A stretch of 9,188 bases of DNA from Oscillospiraceae bacterium (GCA_902795765.1 CADBMQ010000097.1:1-9188), one strand, 5' to 3'; numbered from the stretch's first letter, positions 1 to 6,517 are shown. Notes: a model not told the origin generated them from the letters alone. Numbers and translations are program-made.

Positions 1-133
1 CTCCGTAGTTAAAGTCCCACGCTTCGCTGTTAAAACAACCCTTGCAGTGATGAGTACAACCCGACACAAACAAAGATACACGCACACCAAGACCGTTTGC
101 AATATCAAATTTTTTAATAGTAGCGTAATTCAT
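1..133 (-). CDS. nrdG: Anaerobic ribonucleoside-triphosphate reductase activating protein (NrdG), 5' part only
   Basis: This is the N-terminal 44 residues of a radical-SAM activase; the rest lies beyond the left edge. Translating the minus strand from the ATG at 133 gives MNYATIKKFDIANGLGVRVS and then a CxxxCxxC motif (Cys26, Cys30, Cys33, read as GCTHHCKGC). That motif binds the 4Fe-4S cluster that cleaves S-adenosylmethionine. The cluster motif near residue 26-33 and the following FNSEAWDF match NrdG closely. In the known family the protein installs the glycyl radical on the class III reductase NrdD, so that deoxyribonucleotides can be made without oxygen. It has its own promoter in the 134-267 gap, divergent from yerC. 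The Shine-Dalgarno before the ATG is weak. nrdD is probably nearby but is not in the window. Confidence 0.93.
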   Translation of the reverse strand, partial: MNYATIKKFDIANGLGVRVSLFVSGCTHHCKGCFNSEAWDFNYG

Positions 134-162
134 AGTGAAAACCCAACTTATTTTTTTATATA

Positions 163-191
163 ATTATAACAGTTTATGAAGCTAAAATCAA
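163..191 (-). promoter_or_regulatory. nrdG promoter (sigma-A type, extended -10)
   Basis: On the minus strand there is a -35 box TTGATT (plus-strand 186-191), a 17-nt spacer and a perfect -10 box TATAAT (plus-strand 163-168). TGT precedes the -10, giving an extended element. Transcription would start near 156, leaving a leader of roughly 25 nt before the nrdG ATG. Confidence 0.75.
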
Positions 192-216
192 TAATTAAAA
201 ATGAATACTTGATTTT
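184..216. repeat. Inverted repeat spanning both divergent -35 boxes
   Basis: AAAATCAA at 184-191 and TTGATTTT at 209-216 are perfect reverse complements separated by 17 nt. The arms contain the -35 boxes of the nrdG (minus) and yerC (plus) promoters. The symmetry may simply follow from two back-to-back promoters that share the same TTGATT hexamer, or it may be an operator. Confidence 0.5.
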
Positions 217-237
217 TTTGATTTAATGTGTTAAAAT
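209..237 (+). promoter_or_regulatory. Promoter of the yerC-methyltransferase-hslO operon
   Basis: There is a -35 box TTGATT (209-214), a 17-nt spacer and a -10 box TAAAAT (232-237). The -10 is preceded by TGTGT, which forms a TGn extended -10. The predicted start is near 244, about 24 nt before the yerC ATG. The same TGTGnTAAAAT core recurs upstream of rsmA. Confidence 0.72.
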
Positions 238-267
238 AGTGATACAAAGATTAAGGGGACAAGAATA

Positions 268-567
268 ATGATAGATAAAATCAGAGATAAACAAACTGAT
301 GAAATGTTCAAAGCAATTTTAAGCCTCAAAACAGTCGATGAATGTTACAAATTTTTTGATGACCTTTGCACAGTTAAGGAGTTGCAGTCGATTTCGCAAC
401 GCTTTGAGGTTGCAAAGATGCTCAGCAAACATCAAGTATATAGTGATATAGTTGAACAAACAGGAGCTTCAACAGCAACAATAAGCCGTGTACGTCGTTC
501 GCTTGAATATGGTAACGACGGCTATCAAATGGTTTTCGAGCGTATATATCAAGATGGCATACAATGA
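268..567 (+). CDS. yerC: YerC/YecD-family TrpR-like DNA-binding regulator
   Basis: This 99-residue protein belongs to the small YerC/YecD family, related to the tryptophan repressor. After a helical N-terminal half there is a typical stretch (residues 36-56: KELQSISQRFEVAKML and following). A helix-turn-helix follows at about residues 57-79 (VYSDIVEQTGASTATISRVR), where ASTATISR would be the recognition helix. The length is normal for the family. The start is supported by a strong AAGGGG at 253-258, 9 nt before the ATG. It is the first gene of an operon, and the next gene overlaps its last 14 nt. It is a DNA-binding protein of unestablished target; tryptophan binding cannot be inferred. Its position opposite nrdG makes autoregulation or control of nrdG possible, but that is inference. 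Confidence 0.9.
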   Translation: MIDKIRDKQTDEMFKAILSLKTVDECYKFFDDLCTVKELQSISQRFEVAKMLSKHQVYSDIVEQTGASTATISRVRRSLEYGNDGYQMVFERIYQDGIQ

Positions 568-1288
568 TTTTGCGTCGGTTTACGACCGACTGATGCAGGG
601 AGTTGACTATCCGTCACTCTGCGAAAAATTCATCTCACTCGCACGATTGCACTCGCATACACCGCAACTTGTACTTGATGCGGCGTGTGGTACGGGTGCA
701 TTTACTTTTGAGTTAATAAAACGTGGATATGACGTAATCGGTGTTGATTGCTCGGAAGATATGTTGTCTGTTGCAAGGGAACGGCTCGGCTCGGACGCAT
801 TGCTTTTGTGCCAGTTGCTTAGCGAACTTGATTTATATGGCACAATTGATACCGTTTTTTGTACCCTTGACGGATTAAATCACATAATAGACGAAGATGA
901 ACTTCTTGAAAGTCTCCAAAAAATCTCGTTGTTTTTAGAGCCAAACGGCTATTTTTTGTTTGATGTCAACACCGAGTATAAGCACGAAAAAATGCTATCA
1001 AATAACACTTTTGTGCTTGAAGACGAGGGAATTTATACAGTGTGGCAAAATTCCAACGAAGGCGATGGAGTAACGCAAATTTTGCTTGACTTTTTTGTCG
1101 AAAACGATGACGGAAGTTACGATCGCTTTGACGATTGCATAATCGAAAAAGCATACTCGGACGAAAAACTAACTAAACTGCTCGAGCAATCGGATTTTGA
1201 AGTTGTCGGAAGATATGATTTTGAAAAAGTCACAGAGCCAAAATTCGATAGCGAAAAGATAATATATGTTTGCAAAAAGAAAGGTTGA
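554..1288 (+). CDS. Class I SAM-dependent methyltransferase of unknown substrate
   Basis: This 244-residue protein has a Rossmann-fold methyltransferase domain. Motif I, the SAM-binding glycine loop, is VLDAACGTGAFT at residues 40-51. The acidic residue that contacts the SAM ribose is Asp65 in VIGVD (61-65), and the post-motif SEDML is at 67-71. LEPNGYFLFDVNTEYK further on is the usual strand-5 region. The N-terminus MAYNDFASVYDRLM is typical of this subfamily, which supports the ATG at 554. An in-frame upstream ATG at 488 would add 22 unrelated-looking residues lying inside yerC. The ATG at 554 overlaps the end of yerC by 14 nt and lacks a clear Shine-Dalgarno, so translational coupling is likely. 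No substrate can be inferred. The gene leads into hslO, which begins 5 nt after its stop. Confidence 0.88.
   Translation: MAYNDFASVYDRLMQGVDYPSLCEKFISLARLHSHTPQLVLDAACGTGAFTFELIKRGYDVIGVDCSEDMLSVARERLGSDALLLCQLLSELDLYGTIDTVFCTLDGLNHIIDEDELLESLQKISLFLEPNGYFLFDVNTEYKHEKMLSNNTFVLEDEGIYTVWQNSNEGDGVTQILLDFFVENDDGSYDRFDDCIIEKAYSDEKLTKLLEQSDFEVVGRYDFEKVTEPKFDSEKIIYVCKKKG
1278..1284 (+). promoter_or_regulatory. Ribosome binding site that fixes the hslO start
   Basis: AGAAAGG lies 9 nt before the ATG at 1294 and inside the last codons of the methyltransferase gene. An alternative TTG at 1270 lies upstream of it, so the ATG is preferred. Confidence 0.65.
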
Positions 1289-1293
1289 AACCT

Positions 1294-2163
1294 ATGGCAG
1301 ATTTATACAGATTTATAACAACAGACGGACTTTGTTCGGTAACTGCAATCGACTCGACCGATATAGTTGCCGAAGCAGAGAAAATTCATAAAACTTCGGC
1401 TGTCATAACAGCAGGACTTGGCAGACTTTTGACTGCCGCATCTATGATGGGTATTGCACTCAAAGGTGAAGATAATACGCTCACAATTCGTGTTCGTGGC
1501 GATGGAGAGGCAGAGTGCCTGATAGCGTGTGCAGACCCACAGGGCAATGTCAAAGGCTATCCTGGCAATCCTGTTGTTGAGTTGCCACTCAATAACAAAG
1601 GCAAACTTGATGTTGGTGGAGCAGTCGGCAAAGGCACGTTGTCGGTCAGCAAGGACTTGGGACTCAAAGAGCCGTATAACGGAACGATTGAACTCGTGTC
1701 GGGCGAAATTGCAGAAGACATAGCCGCATACTACGCAATCAGCGAACAAATCCCGACAGTATGTGCATTAGGTGTGCTTGTCAACCCCGATTTAACAGTT
1801 AATTGCGCAGGTGGATATATAATTCAGTTGCTTCCTGCCGCAGGAGAAGATACAATAGATAAACTCGAAGAGTCGATAAAAGGCTTGCCGAGTGTAACTC
1901 GAATGCTCTCAATGGGAATGAAAGCACCCGACATTGCCAAAAAAGCAATGCACCTTTTTGAGTTGGAATTGCTTGACGAAAGCCACCCGATTTATAAATG
2001 CGATTGCTCGGTTGAAAAGGTGGAGCGTGCGCTTCTCGGAATGGGAAAAGAAGATTTGTTAAAACTTGCAGACGAACAACCCGATACAGTTGCAGATTGT
2101 CATTTCTGCAATAAAAAGTATCATTTCTCGTCAGATGATTTGCGTAAACTCGCAAAGAGATAA
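1294..2163 (+). CDS. hslO: Redox-regulated molecular chaperone Hsp33
   Basis: This 289-residue cytoplasmic chaperone is inactive while reduced and zinc-bound. In the known family it is switched on by disulfide formation under oxidative stress, and it then holds unfolding proteins. The N-terminal domain carries the family sequences GNPVVELPLNNKGKLDVGGA and GTIELVSGEIAEDIAAYY. The C-terminal redox switch is complete: Cys236 and Cys238 (CDC), then Cys269 and Cys272 (CHFC), the four zinc ligands. Length is normal. The chosen start MADLYRFITTDG matches the usual Hsp33 N-terminus. It is the third gene of the yerC operon. No terminator directly follows it; a cobalamin riboswitch begins about 22 nt downstream. 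An oxidative-stress chaperone fits an obligate anaerobe's need to survive oxygen exposure. Confidence 0.97.
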   Translation: MADLYRFITTDGLCSVTAIDSTDIVAEAEKIHKTSAVITAGLGRLLTAASMMGIALKGEDNTLTIRVRGDGEAECLIACADPQGNVKGYPGNPVVELPLNNKGKLDVGGAVGKGTLSVSKDLGLKEPYNGTIELVSGEIAEDIAAYYAISEQIPTVCALGVLVNPDLTVNCAGGYIIQLLPAAGEDTIDKLEESIKGLPSVTRMLSMGMKAPDIAKKAMHLFELELLDESHPIYKCDCSVEKVERALLGMGKEDLLKLADEQPDTVADCHFCNKKYHFSSDDLRKLAKR

Positions 2164-2185
2164 AACTGAATAGCAGATAAAAAGA

Positions 2186-2355
2186 TACGGTTCAAAAGGC
2201 GAAAAGCCGATTGATTAAAAGGGAATTCGGTTAGACTCCGAAGCAACCGCCATTACTGTAATTGAGATATGAAAACTCATTCTGCCATTGGGGCAACCCG
2301 AGAAGGCGAGTTTTCTTGTGACAACACATAATCATAAGTCAGGAGACCTGCCGTA
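2186..2355 (+). ncRNA. Cobalamin (B12) riboswitch aptamer
   Basis: The hallmark B12 box AGTCAGGAGACCTGCC is present and intact at 2337-2352. Other conserved parts are in order. GGGAATTCGG followed by CCGAA forms the P5 stem near 2221-2240. The core AGCAACCGCCATTACTGTAA follows, then the GCCATTGGGGCAACCCGAGAAGGC element near 2284-2307. The outer stem P1 can close between TACGG (2186-2190) and CCGTA (2351-2355). The aptamer starts only about 22 nt after the hslO stop, leaving no room for a separate promoter unless that lies inside hslO; I saw no convincing one. It lies upstream of the ECF transporter genes, and a terminator follows at 2458-2490. The expected logic is therefore that bound adenosylcobalamin, or another cobalamin, ends transcription early and lowers vitamin uptake. 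Confidence 0.95.
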
Positions 2356-2410
2356 ACTTTTGTGGGAAACATAATTGGGCGTGAAGAGTGCAACCGAAAC
2401 TATCTGTCAG

Positions 2411-2432
2411 CAAGCGGTTTTGATACCGCTTG
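2411..2432 (+). other. Leader hairpin between riboswitch aptamer and terminator
   Basis: CAAGCGGT (2411-2418) and ACCGCTTG (2425-2432) form a perfect 8-bp GC-rich stem with a 6-nt loop, followed by TTTT. It is part of the expression platform. It could be a weak first terminator, or a structural hairpin that contacts the aptamer. Nearby AACCG (2392-2396) could pair with CGGTT (2415-2419) and compete with the stem. Confidence 0.5.
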
Positions 2433-2457
2433 TTTTGGCGTGTTGTTGCGGATAATT

Positions 2458-2490
2458 AAAAACTCTTTCCAAAATCGGAGAGAGTTTTTT
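2458..2490 (+). terminator. Riboswitch-controlled intrinsic terminator
   Basis: The stem pairs AAACTCTTTCC (2460-2470) with GGAGAGAGTTT (2477-2487), with one T-G wobble. Two A-T pairs extend it outward to 2458, and the loop is AAAATC. A run of T follows (2485-2490, then GTTTT). It lies between the aptamer and the ECF gene start and ends about 10 nt before the Shine-Dalgarno, so it is the likely cobalamin-responsive off switch. AAGAGT at 2384-2389 can pair with ACTCTT at 2462-2467, a possible antiterminator. Confidence 0.85.
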
Positions 2491-2511
2491 GTTTTAGAGA
2501 GGAGAGTTAAA

Positions 2512-3396
2512 ATGCGAAATAAAGACGAATTTTCATCATATCATCCGATAGTCAATTTCGGCTTTTTCGCCATTGTAATCGGACTTACAATGCTAACAAC
2601 TCACCCTTTATTTATAACAATTTCGCTAATCGGCTCAATCGCATATTATATAAATTTAAACGGCAAAAAAGCGACTGCATTTATGCTCAAATTCGCATTT
2701 GTGCTTTTTGCTTTGACTGTTCTAATCAACCCAATACTTGCAAAAGGCGGACGAACAGTTTTGTTTTATTTCCCGTGGGGCAACTCGGCAACACTTGAAA
2801 GTGTGCTATACGGCATAACGGCAGGAGGAATGATGGTTGCAGTTATAACTTGGTTTGCCTGTCTTTTCGAGTGTATAACATCGGACAAAATAATGTATCT
2901 TTTCGGCAGACTAATCCCGTCATTGTCGCTTGTAATTTCAATGATATTGCGATTTGTCCCACGCTTTAAATCGCAGTTTAAAACAGTTTGGGATTTGCAA
3001 AAAATCAACGCAGAAGCTCAAACAAAAACCGACAAAATAAAAACGGCAGTCCGTTGTTTTTCAGCGGTAATATCGTGGAGCTTGGAAAACTCAATAGACG
3101 TAGCAGATAGTATGAAAAGTCGAGGCTTCGGCTCAAATAAACGCACATTTTACAATGTGTATCTTTTTCGTGACCGTGATAAAACTGCAATAATCTTTCT
3201 GCTTTGTTCAGGTTTTTTGTTTGTGACGGGTGGTATCTCGAATGCAATTTCGTGGAACTTCTACCCGACAATCAGCAACAATCAAAACTCGCTGACGTTC
3301 GTAATACTGACGGTGTTTTTCGCAGTTTGCATAATGCCGATAATCATCAATAAAAAGGAGTGCCGAAAATGGAAATATTCAAAATTGAAAATTTGA
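2512..3396 (+). CDS. ECF transporter T component (CbiQ-like transmembrane coupling protein)
   Basis: This 294-residue membrane protein is the coupling subunit of an energy-coupling factor vitamin importer. It links the paired ATPases to the substrate-binding S component. Hydrophobic segments lie at about residues 14-48, 55-76, 98-122, 134-150 and two near the C-terminus. Family sequences are visible: LINPILAKGGRTVLFY (71-86), GNSATLESVLYGITAGGMM (90-108), LFGRLIPSLSLVISMILRFV (130-149). The cytoplasmic coupling helix has an Ala-Arg-Gly type motif, DSMKSRGFG (199-207), where SRG replaces the usual ARG. The ATG at 2512 follows AGGAG (2500-2504) with a 7-nt gap. An in-frame ORF extends upstream to 2362, but it would be read through the terminator and is not coding. 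The 3' end overlaps the ATPase gene by 28 nt. Being under a cobalamin riboswitch makes it a dedicated corrinoid T subunit. Confidence 0.92.
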   Translation: MRNKDEFSSYHPIVNFGFFAIVIGLTMLTTHPLFITISLIGSIAYYINLNGKKATAFMLKFAFVLFALTVLINPILAKGGRTVLFYFPWGNSATLESVLYGITAGGMMVAVITWFACLFECITSDKIMYLFGRLIPSLSLVISMILRFVPRFKSQFKTVWDLQKINAEAQTKTDKIKTAVRCFSAVISWSLENSIDVADSMKSRGFGSNKRTFYNVYLFRDRDKTAIIFLLCSGFLFVTGGISNAISWNFYPTISNNQNSLTFVILTVFFAVCIMPIIINKKECRKWKYSKLKI

Positions 3397-5960
3397 ATTT
3401 CAAATACCAAAATCAAGCAGAACAGTCACTCCGAAATATAAATTTAAGCATAAAACAAGGCGACTTTTTTGTGATTTGTGGTAATTCGGGTAGTGGCAAA
3501 ACAACCTTGCTTCGCTCACTCAAACAGACACTCACACCGAATGGAGAGCAGACGGGAACTATACTGTTCGAGGGCAAAAAACTAACTGAACACGACCTTG
3601 CAACACAGACTCAAATCGGCTTTGTAATGCAGTCGCCCGAAAACCAAATCGTGACCGACAAAGTATGGCACGAACTCGCATTCGGACTCGAAAATCTCGG
3701 ACTTGATAACAAAACGATAAGGCAAAGATGCTCGGAAACGGCAACATTTTTCGGGATAGAGAAGTGGTACTATAAAAACGTCTGCGACCTATCGGGTGGC
3801 GAAAAACAACTGCTTTGTATTGCATCAATAATGGCAATGCACCCGAAAGTGCTGATTTTAGACGAGCCGACTGCCCAACTCGACCCAATTTCTGCGTCCG
3901 AACTTTTTTCAATACTCGGCAAAATCAACCGAGAACTCGGCACAACCATAATTTTGTCGGAACATCGCCTTGAAGAGCCACTCGCACTTGCAAACAAAGC
4001 AGCCGTAATGAAAAGCGGGGAGCTGTCTTGCGTCGGCTCTGTGGAAGAAGTAGGCGAATTTTTGAAAAAACAAAACGACCAAATGTTTTCTGCAATGCCA
4101 ACGGCAATGCAGATTTGGGGCTCGGTTGAAAGCAAAATCGACTGCCCGATATCAGTTAAAGACGGACGAGAATTTTTGCTAAAATACACAAAAAATCATC
4201 AAATAAATCCTTTAATCAAAACAAATACAAACTGTGTCGGCGCAGAGATGATAAACATAAAAGATGTGTGCTTTCGCTATGAACAAAACGAGCCGAATAT
4301 CATTCGCTCACTTGATTTCAAAGCAAAATCGGGCGAAATTGTCTGCATTTTAGGTGGTAATGGTAGCGGTAAAACGACAATGCTAAAACTGATTTCAGGC
4401 ATACAAAAACCGCAACAAGGCGAAATAAATCTCGGGGGTAAAATCGGATTGCTACCACAAAATCCGCAAATAATGTTTTTGAAAAACACAGTAAAAGAAG
4501 ATTTGATAGACACCCTGAAACAACAAAAAATTGTAAGTTCAGAGTGGGATAGCCGAATAGAAAAAATTGCGAAACTCTGCAATATAATCGGCTTGTTAAA
4601 TCGCAATCCGTATGACTTGTCGGGTGGCGAAATATCGAGAACGGCACTCGCAAAAGTGTTGCTGAAAAGCCCCGACATCTTGCTTTTAGACGAGCCGACC
4701 AAAGGACTTGACGCACCGTTCAAAAAAGCATTTGCGCAAATTTTGTATGACTTGAAAAAGCAAGGCAAGTGCATAATAATAGTCAGTCACGATATCGACT
4801 TTTGTGCAAATTATGCCGACAGATGCGGAATGTTTTTTGACGGCAGAGTGGACACAGTCGCAACACCAACCGAGTTCTTCTCGCAAAACAATTTCTACAC
4901 AACATCAGCAAACCGAATTGCAAGAGAAATCGAGCCGACCGCAGTCACAACCGATGATGTGATAAAGTTAATCGGAGGAAAAATCAACACCCCGATAATC
5001 GAAAAAGAAACCGAATTTCAACCACAAACCATACCACAAACAAAACCACAACAACTTAAAACACCGAGAAAAATCGGTGCAATAGTAAGCGGACTTTGCG
5101 CAATTGCAACTCTCATTGTCGGAGCGTATCAAACTGATTTTACAAAAATAGCAAACGGCAGTATCTCAAACACACAGCTGATTTTGTGCGGAATATTTTT
5201 GGTGTGTATGATACTCTGCGGAGCATTTTTATATCGCAAGCAAGAACGAAAATCGCTGAAAAAAGAAAAACTCAAAAAGCGGACAGTAATCTCAATATTT
5301 TTCATTTTGTTTTTGATACCTTTGACGCTATTTATAAGCACAACTTTGCTCGACAAAAAGCAGTATTATATAACGGCTCTTTTGGTGCTTATAGAGTGTA
5401 TGTTGCCGTTTTTTGTGGTATTCGAAAAACGAAAACCGAAAGCGAGAGAACTAGTTTTAGTCGCAACGCTATGTGCAATCGCAATAGCAGGTCGAGCGAT
5501 GTTTTTTATGCTTCCGCAAGTCAAACCTGTAATGGCAGTAGTCATCATAACAGGCATAGCACTCGGTAGCGAAAAGGGATTTATGGTTGGCGCAGTAACA
5601 ATGCTCGTGTCAAATATGATTTTCTCGCAAGGCCCGTGGACTGCTTGGCAGATGTTCGCAATGGGACTTGTCGGATTTTTGGCGGGACTGTTTCGCAATA
5701 TACTCGCTAATCGCTCGAAAATAATTATGTGCATTTTCGCAGTAATAAGTGCGATTGTGGTGTACGGTGGAATTGTCAATCCTGTTTCCGTGCTCGTGTG
5801 GGGTAGCGAAACATTGAATTTAAAAATGATAATTGCGTGTTATCTGACAGGCTTTCCGCTTGACGTGGTACATGGAATATCAACCGCAGTATTTTTGTGG
5901 TTTGGCGCAGAACCAATGCTCCAAAAACTCGAACGAGTAAAAATAAAATACGGAATATAA
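3369..5960 (+). CDS. Fused ECF transporter: two ABC ATPase domains plus membrane S component (probable corrinoid importer)
   Basis: This 863-residue fusion holds the rest of the importer. ATPase 1 has Walker A GNSGSGKTT (38-46), Q-loop Gln88, signature LSGGE (141-145), Walker B VLILDEPT (161-168) and switch His199. ATPase 2 has Walker A GGNGSGKTT (329-337), Gln364, LSGGE (417-421), LLLDEPT (438-444) and His474, so both sites look catalytic. A Gln/Pro/Thr-rich linker (about 548-566) leads to membrane segments at about 569-587, 603-622, 639-660 and 668-685. The S domain proper follows (about 690-863), with AxxxA (A699/A703), FFMLPQVKP, SQGPWTAWQMF and FPLDVVHG. This resembles the S component group linked to cobalamin (CbrT-like); that assignment is from memory and from the riboswitch. 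The ATG at 3369 follows AAAAAGGAG with 8 nt; a GTG at 3360 is less likely. The gene overlaps the T gene by 28 nt. Confidence 0.92.
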   Translation: MEIFKIENLNFKYQNQAEQSLRNINLSIKQGDFFVICGNSGSGKTTLLRSLKQTLTPNGEQTGTILFEGKKLTEHDLATQTQIGFVMQSPENQIVTDKVWHELAFGLENLGLDNKTIRQRCSETATFFGIEKWYYKNVCDLSGGEKQLLCIASIMAMHPKVLILDEPTAQLDPISASELFSILGKINRELGTTIILSEHRLEEPLALANKAAVMKSGELSCVGSVEEVGEFLKKQNDQMFSAMPTAMQIWGSVESKIDCPISVKDGREFLLKYTKNHQINPLIKTNTNCVGAEMINIKDVCFRYEQNEPNIIRSLDFKAKSGEIVCILGGNGSGKTTMLKLISGIQKPQQGEINLGGKIGLLPQNPQIMFLKNTVKEDLIDTLKQQKIVSSEWDSRIEKIAKLCNIIGLLNRNPYDLSGGEISRTALAKVLLKSPDILLLDEPTKGLDAPFKKAFAQILYDLKKQGKCIIIVSHDIDFCANYADRCGMFFDGRVDTVATPTEFFSQNNFYTTSANRIAREIEPTAVTTDDVIKLIGGKINTPIIEKETEFQPQTIPQTKPQQLKTPRKIGAIVSGLCAIATLIVGAYQTDFTKIANGSISNTQLILCGIFLVCMILCGAFLYRKQERKSLKKEKLKKRTVISIFFILFLIPLTLFISTTLLDKKQYYITALLVLIECMLPFFVVFEKRKPKARELVLVATLCAIAIAGRAMFFMLPQVKPVMAVVIITGIALGSEKGFMVGAVTMLVSNMIFSQGPWTAWQMFAMGLVGFLAGLFRNILANRSKIIMCIFAVISAIVVYGGIVNPVSVLVWGSETLNLKMIIACYLTGFPLDVVHGISTAVFLWFGAEPMLQKLERVKIKYGI

Positions 5961-5993
5961 AAAAGAACTGACTTTTAAAGTCAGTTCTTTTTT
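5959..5993. terminator. Bidirectional intrinsic terminator between convergent genes
   Basis: GAACTGACTTT (5965-5975) and AAAGTCAGTTC (5977-5987) pair perfectly. A/T pairs extend the stem outward to 5959 and 5993. T runs flank the stem on both strands, so it can end both the ECF operon (plus) and the dCMP deaminase gene (minus), whose stop codon is at 6001-6003. Confidence 0.92.
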
Positions 5994-6000
5994 AATTCAC

Positions 6001-6489
6001 TTAATATCCAAATTTGCCCGACAGAGAATCATCGTTCTCAACCCAATCAGACACGATAATTGTCTTATATTCAGTTGCCGTACTTCTGACAACCACTTTT
6101 TCAATACCTGCGTTGATAATCATACGCTTGCACATCGAACAACTGTCTGCGTTTGGAACGAGGTCGCCCGTTTCCATATCAAATCCCGTGAGGTAAATCG
6201 TACCGCCAATCATATCACTTCGAGCGGCAGAGATAATACAGTTAGCCTCTGCGTGAACGGAACGGCAGGTTTCATATCTTTCGCCACGGGGAATGTTCTG
6301 TTGTTGACGATAGCAGTAACCCAAATCAATGCAGTTCTTTCTGCCTCTTGGAGAACCTGTGTAGCCTGTTGAAATAATTTCGTCATTTTTCACGATAATT
6401 GCACCGTAATTTCTGCGCAAACAAGTTCCACGTTCGGCAACAGTCTGTGCAATATCGAGATAGTAGTTATTTTTATCGGTACGTTGCAT
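6001..6489 (-). CDS. dCMP deaminase (ComEB-type cytidine/deoxycytidylate deaminase)
   Basis: This 162-residue cytoplasmic enzyme converts dCMP to dUMP, the substrate of thymidylate synthase. The zinc/catalytic site is present: His79-Ala-Glu81, where Glu81 is the proton shuttle, and Cys117-x-x-Cys120 in DSCSMCKRMIINAGI. The usual PCxxC has Ser in place of Pro here. The N-terminal CLRRNYGAIIVKNDEIISTG (23-42) and GYTGSPRG (42-49) match dCMP deaminases, including the extra Cys/His-containing region (Cys53, Cys59, Cys75) that often binds a second zinc in this family. Length is normal for a short family member. The start ATG at 6489 is preceded on the minus strand by ACGGAGG (6498-6504). It stands alone, convergent to the ECF operon and divergent from rsmA, with its own promoter. 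Confidence 0.92.
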   Translation of the reverse strand: MQRTDKNNYYLDIAQTVAERGTCLRRNYGAIIVKNDEIISTGYTGSPRGRKNCIDLGYCYRQQQNIPRGERYETCRSVHAEANCIISAARSDMIGGTIYLTGFDMETGDLVPNADSCSMCKRMIINAGIEKVVVRSTATEYKTIIVSDWVENDDSLSGKFGY

Positions 6490-6517
6490 AAATAAAACCT
6501 CCGTATCGTTTTTTATA

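Noticed and set aside
488..553. N-terminal extension of the methyltransferase from an upstream in-frame ATG at 488
   Set aside because: The 22 extra residues lie inside yerC and do not look like the family's N-terminus, whereas MAYNDFASVYD at 554 does.
1303..1749. 148-codon minus-strand open frame inside hslO
   Set aside because: It is antisense to a highly conserved chaperone gene, has no family resemblance and no ribosome binding site, and is a frame shadow.
2139..2156. Small hairpin TTTGCG/CGCAAA at the end of hslO, considered as a terminator
   Set aside because: Only 6 bp, no T tract follows, and it lies within coding sequence.
2140..2166. TTGCGT with TAAAAC 15 nt later, considered as a riboswitch promoter
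   Set aside because: The -10 matches only 4 of 6 positions and the spacer is too short to be convincing.
2362..2511. Open frame upstream of the T component, extending it by 50 residues
   Set aside because: It reads through the riboswitch expression platform and terminator, has no ribosome binding site, and the strong AGGAG at 2500-2504 points to the ATG at 2512.
3770..4774. Long minus-strand open frames (139 and 165 codons) inside the ATPase fusion gene
   Set aside because: They overlap conserved ABC motifs on the other strand, and their Cys/Ser/Phe-rich translations look like reverse-complement shadows.
5186..5569. 127-codon plus-strand frame inside the membrane part of the fusion; considered as a sign of a frameshift
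   Set aside because: The main frame runs unbroken through the S component with conserved motifs, and the alternative translation resembles nothing.
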